Shown here: positions 10,301 through 18,730 of the stretch, piece by piece
Layout: each line of letters starts with the position of its first letter
Numbering within the stretch: the first letter of the stretch is position 1
The notes under the pieces: model-generated
Database searches by the model: none
Seen by the model: the letters and a program-made list of their open reading frames with translations, nothing else
Told to the model about the DNA's origin: nothing
From: an uncultured Lachnospiraceae bacterium
Lineage (GTDB): Bacteria > Bacillota > Clostridia > Lachnospirales > Lachnospiraceae
Assembly: GCA_902786515.1 (NCBI GenBank)
Contig: CADADA010000011.1
Span: 1 to 64,000, forward strand
Length of the DNA: 64,000 nt
Reading direction: 5' to 3'
Position numbers and translations under genes: made by a program

Positions 10301-11918
10301 AAAGACAAGACATTCTACACCGGGTGTCAGTCTGATATCACCTCCGCCACATCATGATATTTATTCTATCGAAGATTTGGCTCAGCTGATTTATGATTGC
10401 AAGAATGCTAACAGAGAAGCCAGAATCTCTGTAAAACTGGTATCAGAGGCGGGAGTTGGAACTGTTGCGGCAGGTGTTGCCAAAGCAGGTGCACAGGTTA
10501 TACTCGTATCAGGCTATGACGGTGGTACCGGAGCAGCTCCGAGAAATTCTATTCATAATGCCGGACTCCCTTGGGAACTCGGTCTTGCAGAAGTGCAGCA
10601 GACACTGATTATGAACGGATTGAGGAACAAGGTAATTATTGAAACAGATGGAAAATTGATGAGCGGAAGAGATGTAGCGATTGCAGCGATGTTAGGAGCG
10701 GAAGAGTTTGGTTTTGCCACCGCACCGCTTGTAACAATGGGTTGTGTTATGATGAGAGTCTGCAATCTGGATACATGTCCTGTGGGAGTCGCAACGCAGA
10801 ATCCGGAGCTTAGGAAGCGCTTTAAGGGAAAACCGGAATATGTTGTGAACTTTATGAGATTTATTGCACAGGAATTGAGAGAATATATGGCAAAACTTGG
10901 AATAAAAACAGTAGATGAACTTGTTGGAAGAAGTGATTTACTTATTCCTAAGGATAATATTTCTCTGGATTTATCAAGGATTCTTAATCATGATTTTGCT
11001 AACACGGAAAAGATGGATTATTATCATAAAAATGTATATGATTTTGCCCTGGATAAGACGCTCGATGAAAAAGTTCTTCTTAAAAAGTTTGGTCCTGCAC
11101 TGAACCAAAATGAGAAAAAGACGATTACATTAAACGTGACGAACACTGACAGGTCTTTTGGAACGATATTTGGTTCAGAGATTACAAAAAAATATGGTGA
11201 AAATCTTGAAGAGGATACTTTTACCGTAAAATGTACGGGAGCGGGAGGACAGAGTTTTGGCGCATTTATTCCAAAAGGTCTTACACTGGAGCTTTCAGGT
11301 GACAGTAATGATTATTTTGGTAAAGGACTGTCAGGTGGTAAATTGATTGTTTACCCTCCTAAGGAAGCAAAGTATAGTGCAGAGGATAACATTATTATTG
11401 GAAACGTTGCATTGTATGGAGCAACTAGCGGAAAGGCATTTATAAACGGTGTTGCCGGTGAGAGATTCTGTGTTCGTAATTCGGGAGCAATTGCGGTAGT
11501 TGAAGGTGTTGGAGATCATGGATGCGAATATATGACAGGTGGCCGTGTGGTTATTCTTGGAAGTGTCGGAAAGAATTTTGCGGCAGGTATGAGCGGCGGT
11601 ATTGCATATGTTCTTGATGAGAATTGTGATTTATACAGAAAGCTTAATAAATCAATGGTTTCGTCAAGTGAGATTACATCAAAATATGATGTTATGGAAC
11701 TTAAAGGACTTATTTCGGAACATGTTAAATATACAAACTCTGTCAAAGGCAGGGAGATATTGGAGCATTTTGGAGAATATCTTCCAAAGTTTAAGAAAGT
11801 AATCCCTCATGATTATAATAAGATGCTGATGACAATTGTTCAGATGGAAGAAAAGGGTCTTAGCAGTGAGCAGGCGCAGATTGAAGCTTTTTATGCAATG
11901 ACCGGTCAGAAGAATTAA
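7377..11918 (+). CDS. gltB: Glutamate synthase, large (alpha) subunit
   Basis: The 1513-residue large subunit transfers the glutamine amide nitrogen to 2-oxoglutarate. The N-terminal class II amidotransferase domain has its nucleophile at Cys25 (HDNCGIG), implying removal of a 24-residue propeptide. Then come the central domain, the FMN-binding synthase domain (KPGEGGHLPGKKV, SGYDGGTGAAPRNS), the 3Fe-4S cysteines (CVMMRVCNLDTCPVG) and the C-terminal GXGXG beta-helix. The length is normal for the family. ATG 7377 follows AAGGAA. gltD starts 15 bp downstream, so the two are co-transcribed. Together they assimilate ammonium with glutamine synthetase. Confidence 0.98.
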   Translation: MNQKDFLNSAKSRGLYHPAFEHDNCGIGAVVNIKGVKSHSTVENALKIVENLEHRAGKDAEGKTGDGVGIMLQISHKFFRNAVKPLGIFLGSEREYGVGMFFFPQDELKRNEAKKMFEIIVEKEGACFLGWREVPINPKVLGSKAVECMPCIMQAFVKKPENVEKGLDFDRLLYVIRRVFEQSNETAYVLSLSSRTIVYKGMFLVGQLRLFFDDLQSPEYESAIALVHSRFSTNTQPSWMRAHPYRMIVHNGEINTIRGNADNMLAREETMESEYLTGQMHKVMPVVNSAGSDSAMLDNTLEFLVMSGMELPLAVMITIPEPWDNNPTISQAKRDFYQYYATMMEPWDGPASILFTDGDIMGAVLDRNGLRPSRYYITDDNNLVLSSEVGVLEVDSSKIVVKERLRPGKMLLVDTVKGKLISDDEIKEKYANRKPYGEWIDRYLVELKNLKIPNKKVDEYSLGKRRKIQKTFGYTYEDIMTSILPMAKNGAEPIAAMGTDKPLSVLSKQSEPLFNYFKQLFAQVTNPPIDAIREEVVTSTTVYIGEDGNILGEKPENCQVLKVRNPILTSLDILKIKNMDVPGFKVAVIPTTYYKNTSLKKAIDHLFLEADRAHKDGANILILSDRGVDENHVAIPSLLAVSALHQHLVVTKKRTSLALILESGEPREVHHFATLLGYGACAINPYLAQETIKELIDLNMLDKDYYAAVEDYNKAVIEGIVKIASKMGISTIQSYQGSQIFEAIGISSEVIDTYFTNTVSRVGGISLKDIEERVNELHSNAFDSLGLGVDETLDSKGSHKFRSGKEEHLYNPKTIHALQVATRTGNYELFKQYTHLINEEMDAVNLRGLMDFKFADKPISIDEVESVDEIVKRFKTGAMSYGSISKEAHETMAIAMNMIHGKSNSGEGGESDDRLMPQKDGYNRCSAIKQVASGRFGVTSKYLMSAKEIQIKMAQGAKPGEGGHLPGKKVYPWIAKTRHSTPGVSLISPPPHHDIYSIEDLAQLIYDCKNANREARISVKLVSEAGVGTVAAGVAKAGAQVILVSGYDGGTGAAPRNSIHNAGLPWELGLAEVQQTLIMNGLRNKVIIETDGKLMSGRDVAIAAMLGAEEFGFATAPLVTMGCVMMRVCNLDTCPVGVATQNPELRKRFKGKPEYVVNFMRFIAQELREYMAKLGIKTVDELVGRSDLLIPKDNISLDLSRILNHDFANTEKMDYYHKNVYDFALDKTLDEKVLLKKFGPALNQNEKKTITLNVTNTDRSFGTIFGSEITKKYGENLEEDTFTVKCTGAGGQSFGAFIPKGLTLELSGDSNDYFGKGLSGGKLIVYPPKEAKYSAEDNIIIGNVALYGATSGKAFINGVAGERFCVRNSGAIAVVEGVGDHGCEYMTGGRVVILGSVGKNFAAGMSGGIAYVLDENCDLYRKLNKSMVSSSEITSKYDVMELKGLISEHVKYTNSVKGREILEHFGEYLPKFKKVIPHDYNKMLMTIVQMEEKGLSSEQAQIEAFYAMTGQKN

Positions 11919-11933
11919 AGGAGGAAGTGTATC

Positions 11934-13421
11934 ATGGGAAAACCGACAGGATTTTTAGAATATGAACGTGAGGACAGTAAAGCTGTCCTGCCAAAGCAAA
12001 GAATAAAAAATTTTAATGAGTTTCATACTCCTTTATCAAAGGAAAAGCAGCAGCTTCAGGGAGCCAGATGTATGGAATGTGGTGTGCCGTTCTGCCAGGC
12101 AGGTATGATGTTAAATGGGATGTGTTCGGGATGTCCGCTTAACAATCTTGTACCGGAGTGGAATGATTTGATATTCCACGGTAACTGGAAACAGGCATAT
12201 GAGAGACTTCATAAGACAAATAATTTTCCGGAATTTACCGGCCGTGTATGTCCGGCATTGTGTGAAAATGCATGTACATGCGGGCTGAATGGGGACCCTG
12301 TATCTTCAAAGCAGAATGAATATGCTATTATTGAAAATGCCTATAAAGAAGGGTATGCAAAAGCTGTTGTTCCGAAGGTGAGAACGGGGAAAAAGGTGGC
12401 TGTTATAGGTTCGGGTCCATCCGGCCTTGCAGCAGCAGACCAGCTTAACAGAAGGGGACATAATGTAACTGTATATGAGCGTTCTGACCGCATAGGCGGG
12501 CTGTTGATGTATGGAATTCCAAATATGAAATTGGAAAAGCATGTGATTGACAGAAAAGTTGAAATCATGAAAGAAGAGGGTATAGAATTTATAACAAATA
12601 CAGATGTTGGTAAAGATATTAAGGCTGCAGAACTCCTTAAAAAGTATGACAGAGTTGTACTTTGTTGTGGCGCTTCTAATCCAAGAGATATTAAGGTTCC
12701 GGGAAGAGAGGCAAAGGGTATTTATTTTGCGGTTGATTTTCTTAAGTCTACAACCAAAAGCCTTTTGGATACCGGTTTGAAGGATGGCACATATATTTCT
12801 GCGAAGAATAAGAATGTTATCGTTATTGGAGGTGGAGATACGGGAAATGACTGTGTGGGAACTTCTATAAGACATGGAGCAAAATCTGTTCTTCAGCTTG
12901 AGATGATGCCTAAAGCACCGGATGAGAGAGCGGAAAATAATCCCTGGCCTGAGTGGCCGAGAGTCTGCAAGACTGATTACGGACAGGAAGAGGCTATTGC
13001 CGTATTTGGCAGGGACCCGAGAGAGTATTGCACTACTGTGAAAAAATTTATATCAGATAAAAGCGGAAATCTTTGCAAAGCGGTACTTGTTAAGCTTGAG
13101 AGTAAAAAGGATTCTAAGACCGGAAGAATGATGATGACTGAAGTAGAGGGAAGCGAGTATGAAGTGCCTTGTGAACTGGTTCTTATTGCAGCAGGATTTT
13201 TAGGCAGTCAGAAGTATGTCACGGATGCCTTCGGAGTGGAATTAAATGAGAGGACAAATGTAAAGACTGCTCTGGGAAAACATGCTACAAGTGTTAAAAA
13301 TGTGTATGTGGCAGGTGATATGCACAGGGGTCAGTCGCTTGTTGTATGGGGAATCCGCGAGGGAAGAGACGTGGCAAAAGAAGTAGATGAAAGTCTTATG
13401 GGATATACAAATTTATCGTAG
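11934..13421 (+). CDS. gltD: Glutamate synthase, small (beta) subunit
   Basis: The 495-residue NAD(P)H-dependent beta subunit has an N-terminal Fe-S domain with two cysteine clusters (CMECGVPFCQ with CSGCPLNN, and CPALCENACTCG). A FAD-binding Rossmann motif follows (VIGSGPSGLAAADQL, ~155-170), then an NADPH-binding motif (VIGGGDTGNDCVG, ~300) and the C-terminal FAD signature (VYVAGDMHRGQSLVVWGI). It takes electrons from NAD(P)H and passes them to GltB. The Shine-Dalgarno AAAGGAGG sits in the short gap after gltB, consistent with an operon. Confidence 0.98.
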   Translation: MGKPTGFLEYEREDSKAVLPKQRIKNFNEFHTPLSKEKQQLQGARCMECGVPFCQAGMMLNGMCSGCPLNNLVPEWNDLIFHGNWKQAYERLHKTNNFPEFTGRVCPALCENACTCGLNGDPVSSKQNEYAIIENAYKEGYAKAVVPKVRTGKKVAVIGSGPSGLAAADQLNRRGHNVTVYERSDRIGGLLMYGIPNMKLEKHVIDRKVEIMKEEGIEFITNTDVGKDIKAAELLKKYDRVVLCCGASNPRDIKVPGREAKGIYFAVDFLKSTTKSLLDTGLKDGTYISAKNKNVIVIGGGDTGNDCVGTSIRHGAKSVLQLEMMPKAPDERAENNPWPEWPRVCKTDYGQEEAIAVFGRDPREYCTTVKKFISDKSGNLCKAVLVKLESKKDSKTGRMMMTEVEGSEYEVPCELVLIAAGFLGSQKYVTDAFGVELNERTNVKTALGKHATSVKNVYVAGDMHRGQSLVVWGIREGRDVAKEVDESLMGYTNLS

Positions 13422-13489
13422 ATTTTGTTACTTGATTTTTCTCTGAATAATGATATAATTACACAAGTACATTAGTTTCGGAGAATGAG

Positions 13490-14173
13490 ATGAGTAAGAA
13501 TTATTATGATAACGATATAGAGATTCTTGACTGGGGAGAAGATGAGAATGAGACTCAGGTAGTTGACAGTCTTGAATCTACAGCCTATAAGAAGAAAAAA
13601 AAGAAAAAAGAAAAGATTGATTTTAAGAAGGAGTTTCTGAGCTGGGCGTGGCTGCTTGTAGTGGCTGTGGTCGTTGCCTTTCTTATTGACAGATTTCTTA
13701 TTGTCAATGCCAATGTGCCGTCAGGTTCGATGGAGAATACGATTATGGCGCATACGCGTATGGTAGGATGGAGATGGAGTTATTCCTTTGGTGGTGAACC
13801 GGAGCGTGGTGACATTATCATTTTCAAATTTCCTGATGACGAGAGGAAGAATTTTGTAAAACGTGTCATAGGTCTTCCGGGAGAAAGGGTTAAGATTGAA
13901 GATGGAATTGTATACATCAATGATGAACCCTTGCAGGAGGATTATGCCGTTTTTAAAGATAAGAATGACAACTTTGTGAAAAGGGATGACAGTGGTGATT
14001 TTCTTGAAATGGAAGTTCCGAAGGACAGTTACTTTGTTTTAGGAGATAACAGGAATGATTCTGAAGATTCCAGATACTGGATTACCACGAATTTTGTTCC
14101 GGAGAAAAATATTCTCGGCAAGGCAATTTTTACCTATTGGCATAATGGGATAGAGTTTAAAGCTTTGTCGTAA
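13490..14173 (+). CDS. lepB: Type I signal peptidase
   Basis: The 227-residue protease removes signal peptides from exported proteins. It has a cytoplasmic acidic then Lys-rich N-terminus, one transmembrane helix (~51-70) and the extracellular catalytic domain. The nucleophile is Ser80 in PSGSMENT; the general-base lysine lies in FVKRVIGLPGE; GDNRNDSEDSRYW is the box E signature. The many secreted proteins in this window need this enzyme. It has its own promoter region and a strong terminator. Confidence 0.95.
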   Translation: MSKNYYDNDIEILDWGEDENETQVVDSLESTAYKKKKKKKEKIDFKKEFLSWAWLLVVAVVVAFLIDRFLIVNANVPSGSMENTIMAHTRMVGWRWSYSFGGEPERGDIIIFKFPDDERKNFVKRVIGLPGERVKIEDGIVYINDEPLQEDYAVFKDKNDNFVKRDDSGDFLEMEVPKDSYFVLGDNRNDSEDSRYWITTNFVPEKNILGKAIFTYWHNGIEFKALS

Positions 14174-14176
14174 AAA

Positions 14177-14214
14177 TAAGATGACGGTATGTTAATTCAT
14201 ACCGTCATCTTTGT
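14177..14214. terminator. Bidirectional intrinsic terminator
   Basis: AAGATGACGGTAT pairs with ATACCGTCATCTT, with A and T runs on the two sides. It lies between the converging lepB and GNAT genes. Confidence 0.9.
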
Positions 14215-14241
14215 AAGTTTTGGGAGGGAATGTTAATATCT

Positions 14242-15006
14242 CTATGGGAGTTTGTAGTAGTTAAGCTGTTCTTTTATGATAAAGTTATTTTTTGTATATA
14301 GCTTAAACGCTGCTTCGTTTTTGCTGTTCACATTGAGAATAATCCCGTCAACTTCATTTTCCATTATATATTCCAAAAGTTCATTTAAGAGTATGGAGCC
14401 ATATCCTTTTCCACGCATATCAGGCACAATCTCATATTCATATATCGTTGCATAGTTGTGATAAAAATTAATATTGCTCATTCCCAGAAGACTTTCATCT
14501 TTGTACATTAAAAATACATCATCGCCATGTTCTTCGTCTATTTCAATATCCAGCTCCGGTCGCTCGGTATGTGGTACCGGACAGCTCATGTCGTAGGACA
14601 AAAGGTATTCTGAGTATTCCATATCACCACAGATTTTTTGCGCAACGGCATTGCCTGATGCGGATTCTGGTTCGACAACAAAGTGGATTTTTGCAATATT
14701 TCTGGCATCTAATGTCTGTCTGGCAACTGACAGCAGATTGGTAAATATATGTTTTTTTCTTAACTCCGGCAATACATATGCGTATATTTCACATTCACGC
14801 AAATCCGGTGTGAACATGGTCAGCAATCCACACAGCGTGTTGTCATGATAGGCAAGGTAAAAACAAGGCATCTCCGCGATAGCATTAAGTTTGTTATCAA
14901 GAAAAATGGCTCCTTTAAGTTTTTCTGCTTCACAGCATTTTGACATTAATTTCTGAATTTCATTCCGGACTTCATCAGATAGTCTGGCAGCTCTAACAAT
15001 TATCAT
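14242..15006 (-). CDS. GNAT-family N-acetyltransferase
   Basis: The 254-residue protein looks like two GNAT-like halves. The C-terminal half holds the acetyl-CoA-binding motif A (DMRGKGYGSILLNELLEYI, ~195-215) and ends with the usual NEAAFKLYTKNNF strand-helix. The N-terminal half (~1-125) has a weaker GNAT-like pattern. The acceptor is unknown. It is transcribed alone, against lepB. Confidence 0.85.
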   Translation of the reverse strand: MIIVRAARLSDEVRNEIQKLMSKCCEAEKLKGAIFLDNKLNAIAEMPCFYLAYHDNTLCGLLTMFTPDLRECEIYAYVLPELRKKHIFTNLLSVARQTLDARNIAKIHFVVEPESASGNAVAQKICGDMEYSEYLLSYDMSCPVPHTERPELDIEIDEEHGDDVFLMYKDESLLGMSNINFYHNYATIYEYEIVPDMRGKGYGSILLNELLEYIMENEVDGIILNVNSKNEAAFKLYTKNNFIIKEQLNYYKLP

Positions 15007-15174
15007 ATATTCCTCATTTCTGAGCGACTACGGTTTCGCCCTCCCAACAATTATTTTAATACAACACATAATCCTAATACTATTATAAAATAAAGTTTAA
15101 AAAAAAAGAATAGTAAATATGTTATTTGTGTAGTAAAATATGAAGAAAATAGTAAGGAAAGAGATGAAGTGTAA

Positions 15175-15927
15175 ATGGATTTATATAATGCTATTATTTC
15201 AAGGAAATCTGTCAGAAGTTTTGAAAACAGACCAATTCCCAAAGATGTTTTGTGTGACATTCTGGAATACGCAAAGTCGGCTACTCCATTAGAAGAATCC
15301 ATAGGTGTGGGAATTGAACTTGTTGAGTGTAGCAAAAAAACTTTTGGAGCACCATACTATATTGTTATATATTCTGAGGAAAAAGAAGGATACGCTCAAA
15401 ATGCAGGATATATTATGCAGAGGATTGTGATGTATCTTGTATCTATGGGGCTTGGTACATGCTATAAGATGAAAAACCAGGCATTGGCTAATAAAGATGC
15501 CAGAGGCAGAAAAAAGGTAATTTCAGTAGCATTTGGATATACAAAGCAGGCTACATTTCGAAATCCTCTCGAGGCAAAGAGGCTGACATGGGATGAATTA
15601 TGTATTGTCAAAGAAGAGCCTTGCGATAATGTGTATAAATTGATTGAGGCGATAAGGTTGTCGCCGTCAGCTTACAATTCGCAGCCATGGAGAATGGTGG
15701 TTTACCAGAATTGTCTGCATTTATATGTATGCAAAAAGGCACATTTCCAAAAGGAATTTGTAAAATATATCGATATAGGCATTGCCAGAGCAAATCTTGA
15801 TATGGCGGCAGCAAATCAATGGATTGATATTTCTAAGCGTTATATTGAAAAACTGGAGACTAAAGGCGGAAAACGATTTGAGTACGTGATTTCCGTGAAG
15901 CATGTTGCAGATAATCTTATTCAGTAG
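15175..15927 (+). CDS. Nitroreductase-family oxidoreductase
   Basis: The 250-residue flavoprotein is of the nitroreductase type. It begins with the hallmark ISRKSVRSFENRPIPKDVL, and the later SPSAYNSQPWRMVVY supplies the FMN-contacting SxxNxQPW motif. The family reduces diverse substrates with NAD(P)H via FMN; the substrate here is unknown. ATG 15175 follows GAGATGAAG. It stands alone between a GNAT gene on the other strand and tRNA-Gly. Confidence 0.85.
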   Translation: MDLYNAIISRKSVRSFENRPIPKDVLCDILEYAKSATPLEESIGVGIELVECSKKTFGAPYYIVIYSEEKEGYAQNAGYIMQRIVMYLVSMGLGTCYKMKNQALANKDARGRKKVISVAFGYTKQATFRNPLEAKRLTWDELCIVKEEPCDNVYKLIEAIRLSPSAYNSQPWRMVVYQNCLHLYVCKKAHFQKEFVKYIDIGIARANLDMAAANQWIDISKRYIEKLETKGGKRFEYVISVKHVADNLIQ

Positions 15928-16078
15928 CGGTGATGTTGATATAATTGAGAAAAACGACTGTACTAGAAATGATACGTAGAAAATTCCAGCCGGCTGTGAA
16001 TGGAATTAAAAAAGTGCTTGCATTGTAATGAATTATATGATAATATAACTATGCTTTAGAAAACATAGTTATATTTAT
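15928..16078 (+). promoter_or_regulatory. Leader and promoter region of tRNA-Gly
   Basis: TTGCAT (16018-16023) and TAATAT (16041-16046), 17 bp apart, form a plausible promoter. A hairpin ATAACTATG/CATAGTTAT (about 16046-16072) lies between it and the mature tRNA and could be part of the precursor leader. Further upstream, 15967-15988 holds an isolated AAATGATACGTAGAAAATTCC, which matches one arm of the 53-bp unit of the hairpin array at 16275. Confidence 0.5.
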
Positions 16079-16151
16079 GCGCGAGTGGCTCAGTTGGTGG
16101 AGCACAACCTTGCCAAGGTTGGGGTCGCGGGTTCGAGTCCCGTCTCGCGCT
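16079..16151 (+). tRNA. tRNA-Gly (GCC)
   Basis: The acceptor stem GCGCGAG (16079-16085) pairs with CTCGCGC (16144-16150). The anticodon stem CAACC/GGTTG encloses the loop TTGCCAA, giving anticodon GCC for glycine. The T arm GCGGGTTCGAGTCCCGT is canonical. CCA is not encoded, and a T run follows directly, which probably ends the transcript. Confidence 0.97.
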
Positions 16152-16170
16152 TTTTTTATGCTTAAAAATG

Positions 16171-16622
16171 ATTACATCGAAATACTAGTAGAGCGAAAAA
16201 TAGATATTTGACACGTTACACAGCGAAATCCGTGGGGATTCGGCTTCTCTTACGTATGATTTTCTGATAATTCCAAAATGATACGTAGGATTCTACTGTT
16301 CACTACGTATCATTTTATGAAAACTCCAAAGTGATACGTAGGAGTTTGCTGTTTCCTACGTACCATTTTACAAAAAATTCAAAAAGATACGTAGAATTTC
16401 GCTGTTTCCTACGTATCATTTCATGAAAATTCCAAAGTGATACGTAGTATTCCGTCATTTACTACGTATGATATTCTAAAAACCCGAAAATTATACGTAA
16501 TGTAGATTATCTCCTACGTATCTATCATAGCAAAATTGAAAATAGTACGTAAAAACTACTGACACAGATGTATGAATACTTATAATCAACCAAATGTATC
16601 AGAAACTTATTATTTGATGTAC
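16171..16622 (+). repeat. Hairpin-array element, copy A (BOX-like modular repeat)
   Basis: This non-coding element has three parts. A left module (~16171-16274) starts TTACATCGAA and includes GACACGTTACACAGC. Five tandem units start at 16275, 16328, 16381, 16434 and 16487 (period 53, the last 52), each folding on itself because GATACGTAG pairs with CTACGTATC. A right module (~16539-16622) ends TTATTATTTGATGTAC. The ends form a short terminal inverted repeat, CATCGAA/TTTGATG, flanked by TA on both sides. A second copy in reverse orientation lies at 47574-48058. There is no ORF. The right end lies 58 bp from the HIT gene start, so it is probably transcribed or upstream of its promoter. Confidence 0.85.
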
Positions 16623-16679
16623 AAGAAGATTACTAATCAGGTGTATTAGAATTTTTAATGTAAAAGGAGAGAGAATTTT

Positions 16680-17015
16680 ATGTGTGAATGTATATTTTGT
16701 AACAAAGAAAAAATCACCACAGATATTGTGTATGAAGATGACTTGGTAATGGCGTTTTTAGATATGAATCCAATTAACGCAGGACATATGTTGTTGGTAC
16801 CAAAACAGCATTATCTGGATGCGGATGAAATGCCGGATGAGCTGTTGGCGCACTTGATGATTGTGTCCAAAAAATTAATAGCTTCAATTAAGAAAGAATA
16901 TTCACCGAACGGGTATAGTATCATGCAAAATGGTGGAGATTTCAACGATATAGGACATTATCATATGCATATATTTCCCAGATATCATGGTGATGGATTT
17001 GGATGGACATGTTAA
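16680..17015 (+). CDS. HIT-family nucleotide hydrolase
   Basis: The 111-residue protein has an N-terminal zinc-type CECIFCNKE and the histidine triad H93-Y-H95-M-H97 in GHYHMHIFPRY. HIT proteins hydrolyse or transfer nucleotide monophosphates (Hint-like phosphoramidases, Ap4A hydrolases); the substrate is not clear here. The length is typical for bacterial Hint. ATG 16680 follows AAAGGAGAGAG. It lies directly behind hairpin-array copy A. Confidence 0.9.
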   Translation: MCECIFCNKEKITTDIVYEDDLVMAFLDMNPINAGHMLLVPKQHYLDADEMPDELLAHLMIVSKKLIASIKKEYSPNGYSIMQNGGDFNDIGHYHMHIFPRYHGDGFGWTC

Positions 17016-17156
17016 AATAAATTACCCAAACTATAATTATTTTGCGAGCATGAGTATTTTATATTTCGTTTCACGTTTTTACAAATATTTTTTTTGAAAC
17101 ACTATGTTATTTTAATAGGATAGGGAGATGTTCTAAAAAAATTTTTCTAGAAAGTG

Positions 17157-17204
17157 TTTACTTTAATTATGGTCAGTGATATAATTACGTTACCAAAAAG
17201 GTAA
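17157..17204 (+). promoter_or_regulatory. higBA promoter and operator-like inverted repeat
   Basis: TTTACT (17157-17162) and TATAAT (17180-17185) are 17 bp apart. Just downstream, TTACC-AAAAA-GGTAA (17190-17204) is a perfect inverted repeat over the likely transcription start. This is where an autorepressing antitoxin would bind; that role is inferred. Confidence 0.6.
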
Positions 17205-17240
17205 TAAAAAATAAAAGGGGATGAATAATTAAACTTGGGA

Positions 17241-17588
17241 ATGCAGATACTGTATAAGAATGAAACTGCAAAAAAGCAGTTTTGTTCTGAATACAAGAAA
17301 AAATGGAGATATCCTGAACAAGTAAAAAAGAAACTTGAATCTGCTGAGAACTATATATTAAATTCAGAGTCTTTGATGGATATTGCTAATTATCCACCGT
17401 TTCATTTTGAACACTTAAAAGGTACTAGAAAAGATGAATGGAGCATACGATTAGGTAATACCGGGTATAGGGTTACAATGATTCCTTGCGACCATAATGG
17501 AAACGAAATCACAGAAGGGGATATATTAGCTCAGTGTAAAATGATTAAAATTGTAAAGGTAACGGAGGTGTCCAACCATTATGGGTAA
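17241..17588 (+). CDS. higB: HigB-like toxin (RelE/ParE superfamily)
   Basis: This is a ~115-residue basic protein of the RelE/ParE fold. It has a Lys-rich N-terminal helix pair, FHFEHLKGTRKDEWSIRLG and the strand GYRVTMIP, as in HigB host-inhibition toxins that cleave mRNA on the ribosome. The gene overlaps the downstream antitoxin by 8 bp, the usual toxin-first HigBA order. The start is uncertain: ATG 17241 gives MQILYKNE, typical for the family, but TTG 17235 is also in frame and nearer the AGGGG at 17216. It is longer than most HigB proteins (~92) because of an insert near NGNEITEGD. Confidence 0.75.
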   Translation: MQILYKNETAKKQFCSEYKKKWRYPEQVKKKLESAENYILNSESLMDIANYPPFHFEHLKGTRKDEWSIRLGNTGYRVTMIPCDHNGNEITEGDILAQCKMIKIVKVTEVSNHYG

Positions 17589-18687
17589 TGTAAAAGAGTA
17601 CAAAGATATAGTGGCATTTCACCCTGGATATTATATTGCTGATATCATTGAAGATATGGGAATAAGTCAGGCTGAATTTGCTACAAGAATGGGAACAACA
17701 GCCAAGACTTTGAGTCAGTTGATTAATGGTCAGGCTAACATTTCAAATGATTTAGCCAGGAAACTTACTGCTATGTTAGGAATAAGCGTGGAAGTCTGGC
17801 AGAATTTACAAAATACCTATGACCGGAAGTTAATTGAAATACAGCAGATTAAGGACATTGATGCACAGGCTGAACTGGTAAGACAAATAGATTATAAATA
17901 TTTTGTAGATGTTGTTGGTTTACCAATAGCAAGAAGTATAAACGATAAAGTAGTAAATCTGTGTAAGTATTTTAAAATTGCAGATTTGAGAATAATGTTA
18001 CAACCTGATTTTCTGGTGAATTTCAGGTCCGGTTCGGTATGCAACAGTGAAAAGAACATTATTAATTCAAGAGCTTGGATTCAAACAGCTATGAATATTT
18101 CAAGAAACATCGAAACTGACTCTTATAATGCAGAAAAATTAAAAGGGTATTTACCGGAGATTAGAGGCATGACGGTTAAGAAACCAGAGGAATTTTTACC
18201 AAGAATGCGTGAAATATTTGCTGAATGTGGAATAGCATTTGTCTTATTGCCACATTTGAAGAATTCCGGAGTGAATGGTGCTGTTAAGTGGGTAACAGAG
18301 GATAGAGTAGTGCTGGCCATGAACAATAGAGGATTGGATGCGGATAAGTTTTGGTTCTCGTTATTCCATGAAATAAAGCATGTCCTTCAGCAGAAAATAA
18401 AAACAATATTTGTTAGCAGTACACTTGAAGAAATGATAGATATTAATAAAAAATTGGAAATGGAAGCGGATAAATTTGCAACGAATTATTTAATTTCACC
18501 AGCAGATTATAAAAGATTATCACCATCAAGATATACTTCTGATGAGGATATTATAGAGTTTGCTAAAACAATAGGAATCCATCCGGGAATTGTAGCTGGA
18601 AGATTGCAGCATGAGGGAATTATTGCACAGAACAGATGCTCAAAGTTAAAAGAAAAGTATGTTATTGAAATAAAACATATTGCGTAA
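17581..18687 (+). CDS. higA: HigA-type antitoxin fused to an ImmA/IrrE metallopeptidase domain
   Basis: The 368-residue protein has two parts. Residues ~10-95 form an XRE helix-turn-helix of the HigA class (HPGYYIADIIEDMGISQAEFA, NGQANISNDLARKL). Residues ~200-350 carry an ImmA/IrrE-like zinc peptidase domain with HEIKH (H263, E264, H267) and a downstream EMEADKFATNYL helix supplying the third ligand. Such long antitoxins pair with RelE-type toxins. By analogy with ImmA, the peptidase may cut the antitoxin or a partner on stress; that is inferred. The 8-bp overlap with higB suggests translational coupling. Confidence 0.85.
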   Translation: MGNVKEYKDIVAFHPGYYIADIIEDMGISQAEFATRMGTTAKTLSQLINGQANISNDLARKLTAMLGISVEVWQNLQNTYDRKLIEIQQIKDIDAQAELVRQIDYKYFVDVVGLPIARSINDKVVNLCKYFKIADLRIMLQPDFLVNFRSGSVCNSEKNIINSRAWIQTAMNISRNIETDSYNAEKLKGYLPEIRGMTVKKPEEFLPRMREIFAECGIAFVLLPHLKNSGVNGAVKWVTEDRVVLAMNNRGLDADKFWFSLFHEIKHVLQQKIKTIFVSSTLEEMIDINKKLEMEADKFATNYLISPADYKRLSPSRYTSDEDIIEFAKTIGIHPGIVAGRLQHEGIIAQNRCSKLKEKYVIEIKHIA

Positions 18688-18730
18688 AAAAATAGTACTT
18701 CACATATCTCGACAATTGTGGTAGAGTATG

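Noticed and set aside
16275..16538. Possible CRISPR array (regular 53-bp units)
   Set aside because: The whole 53-bp unit repeats, with no unique spacers, no cas genes, and each unit is self-complementary. It is a tandem hairpin repeat.
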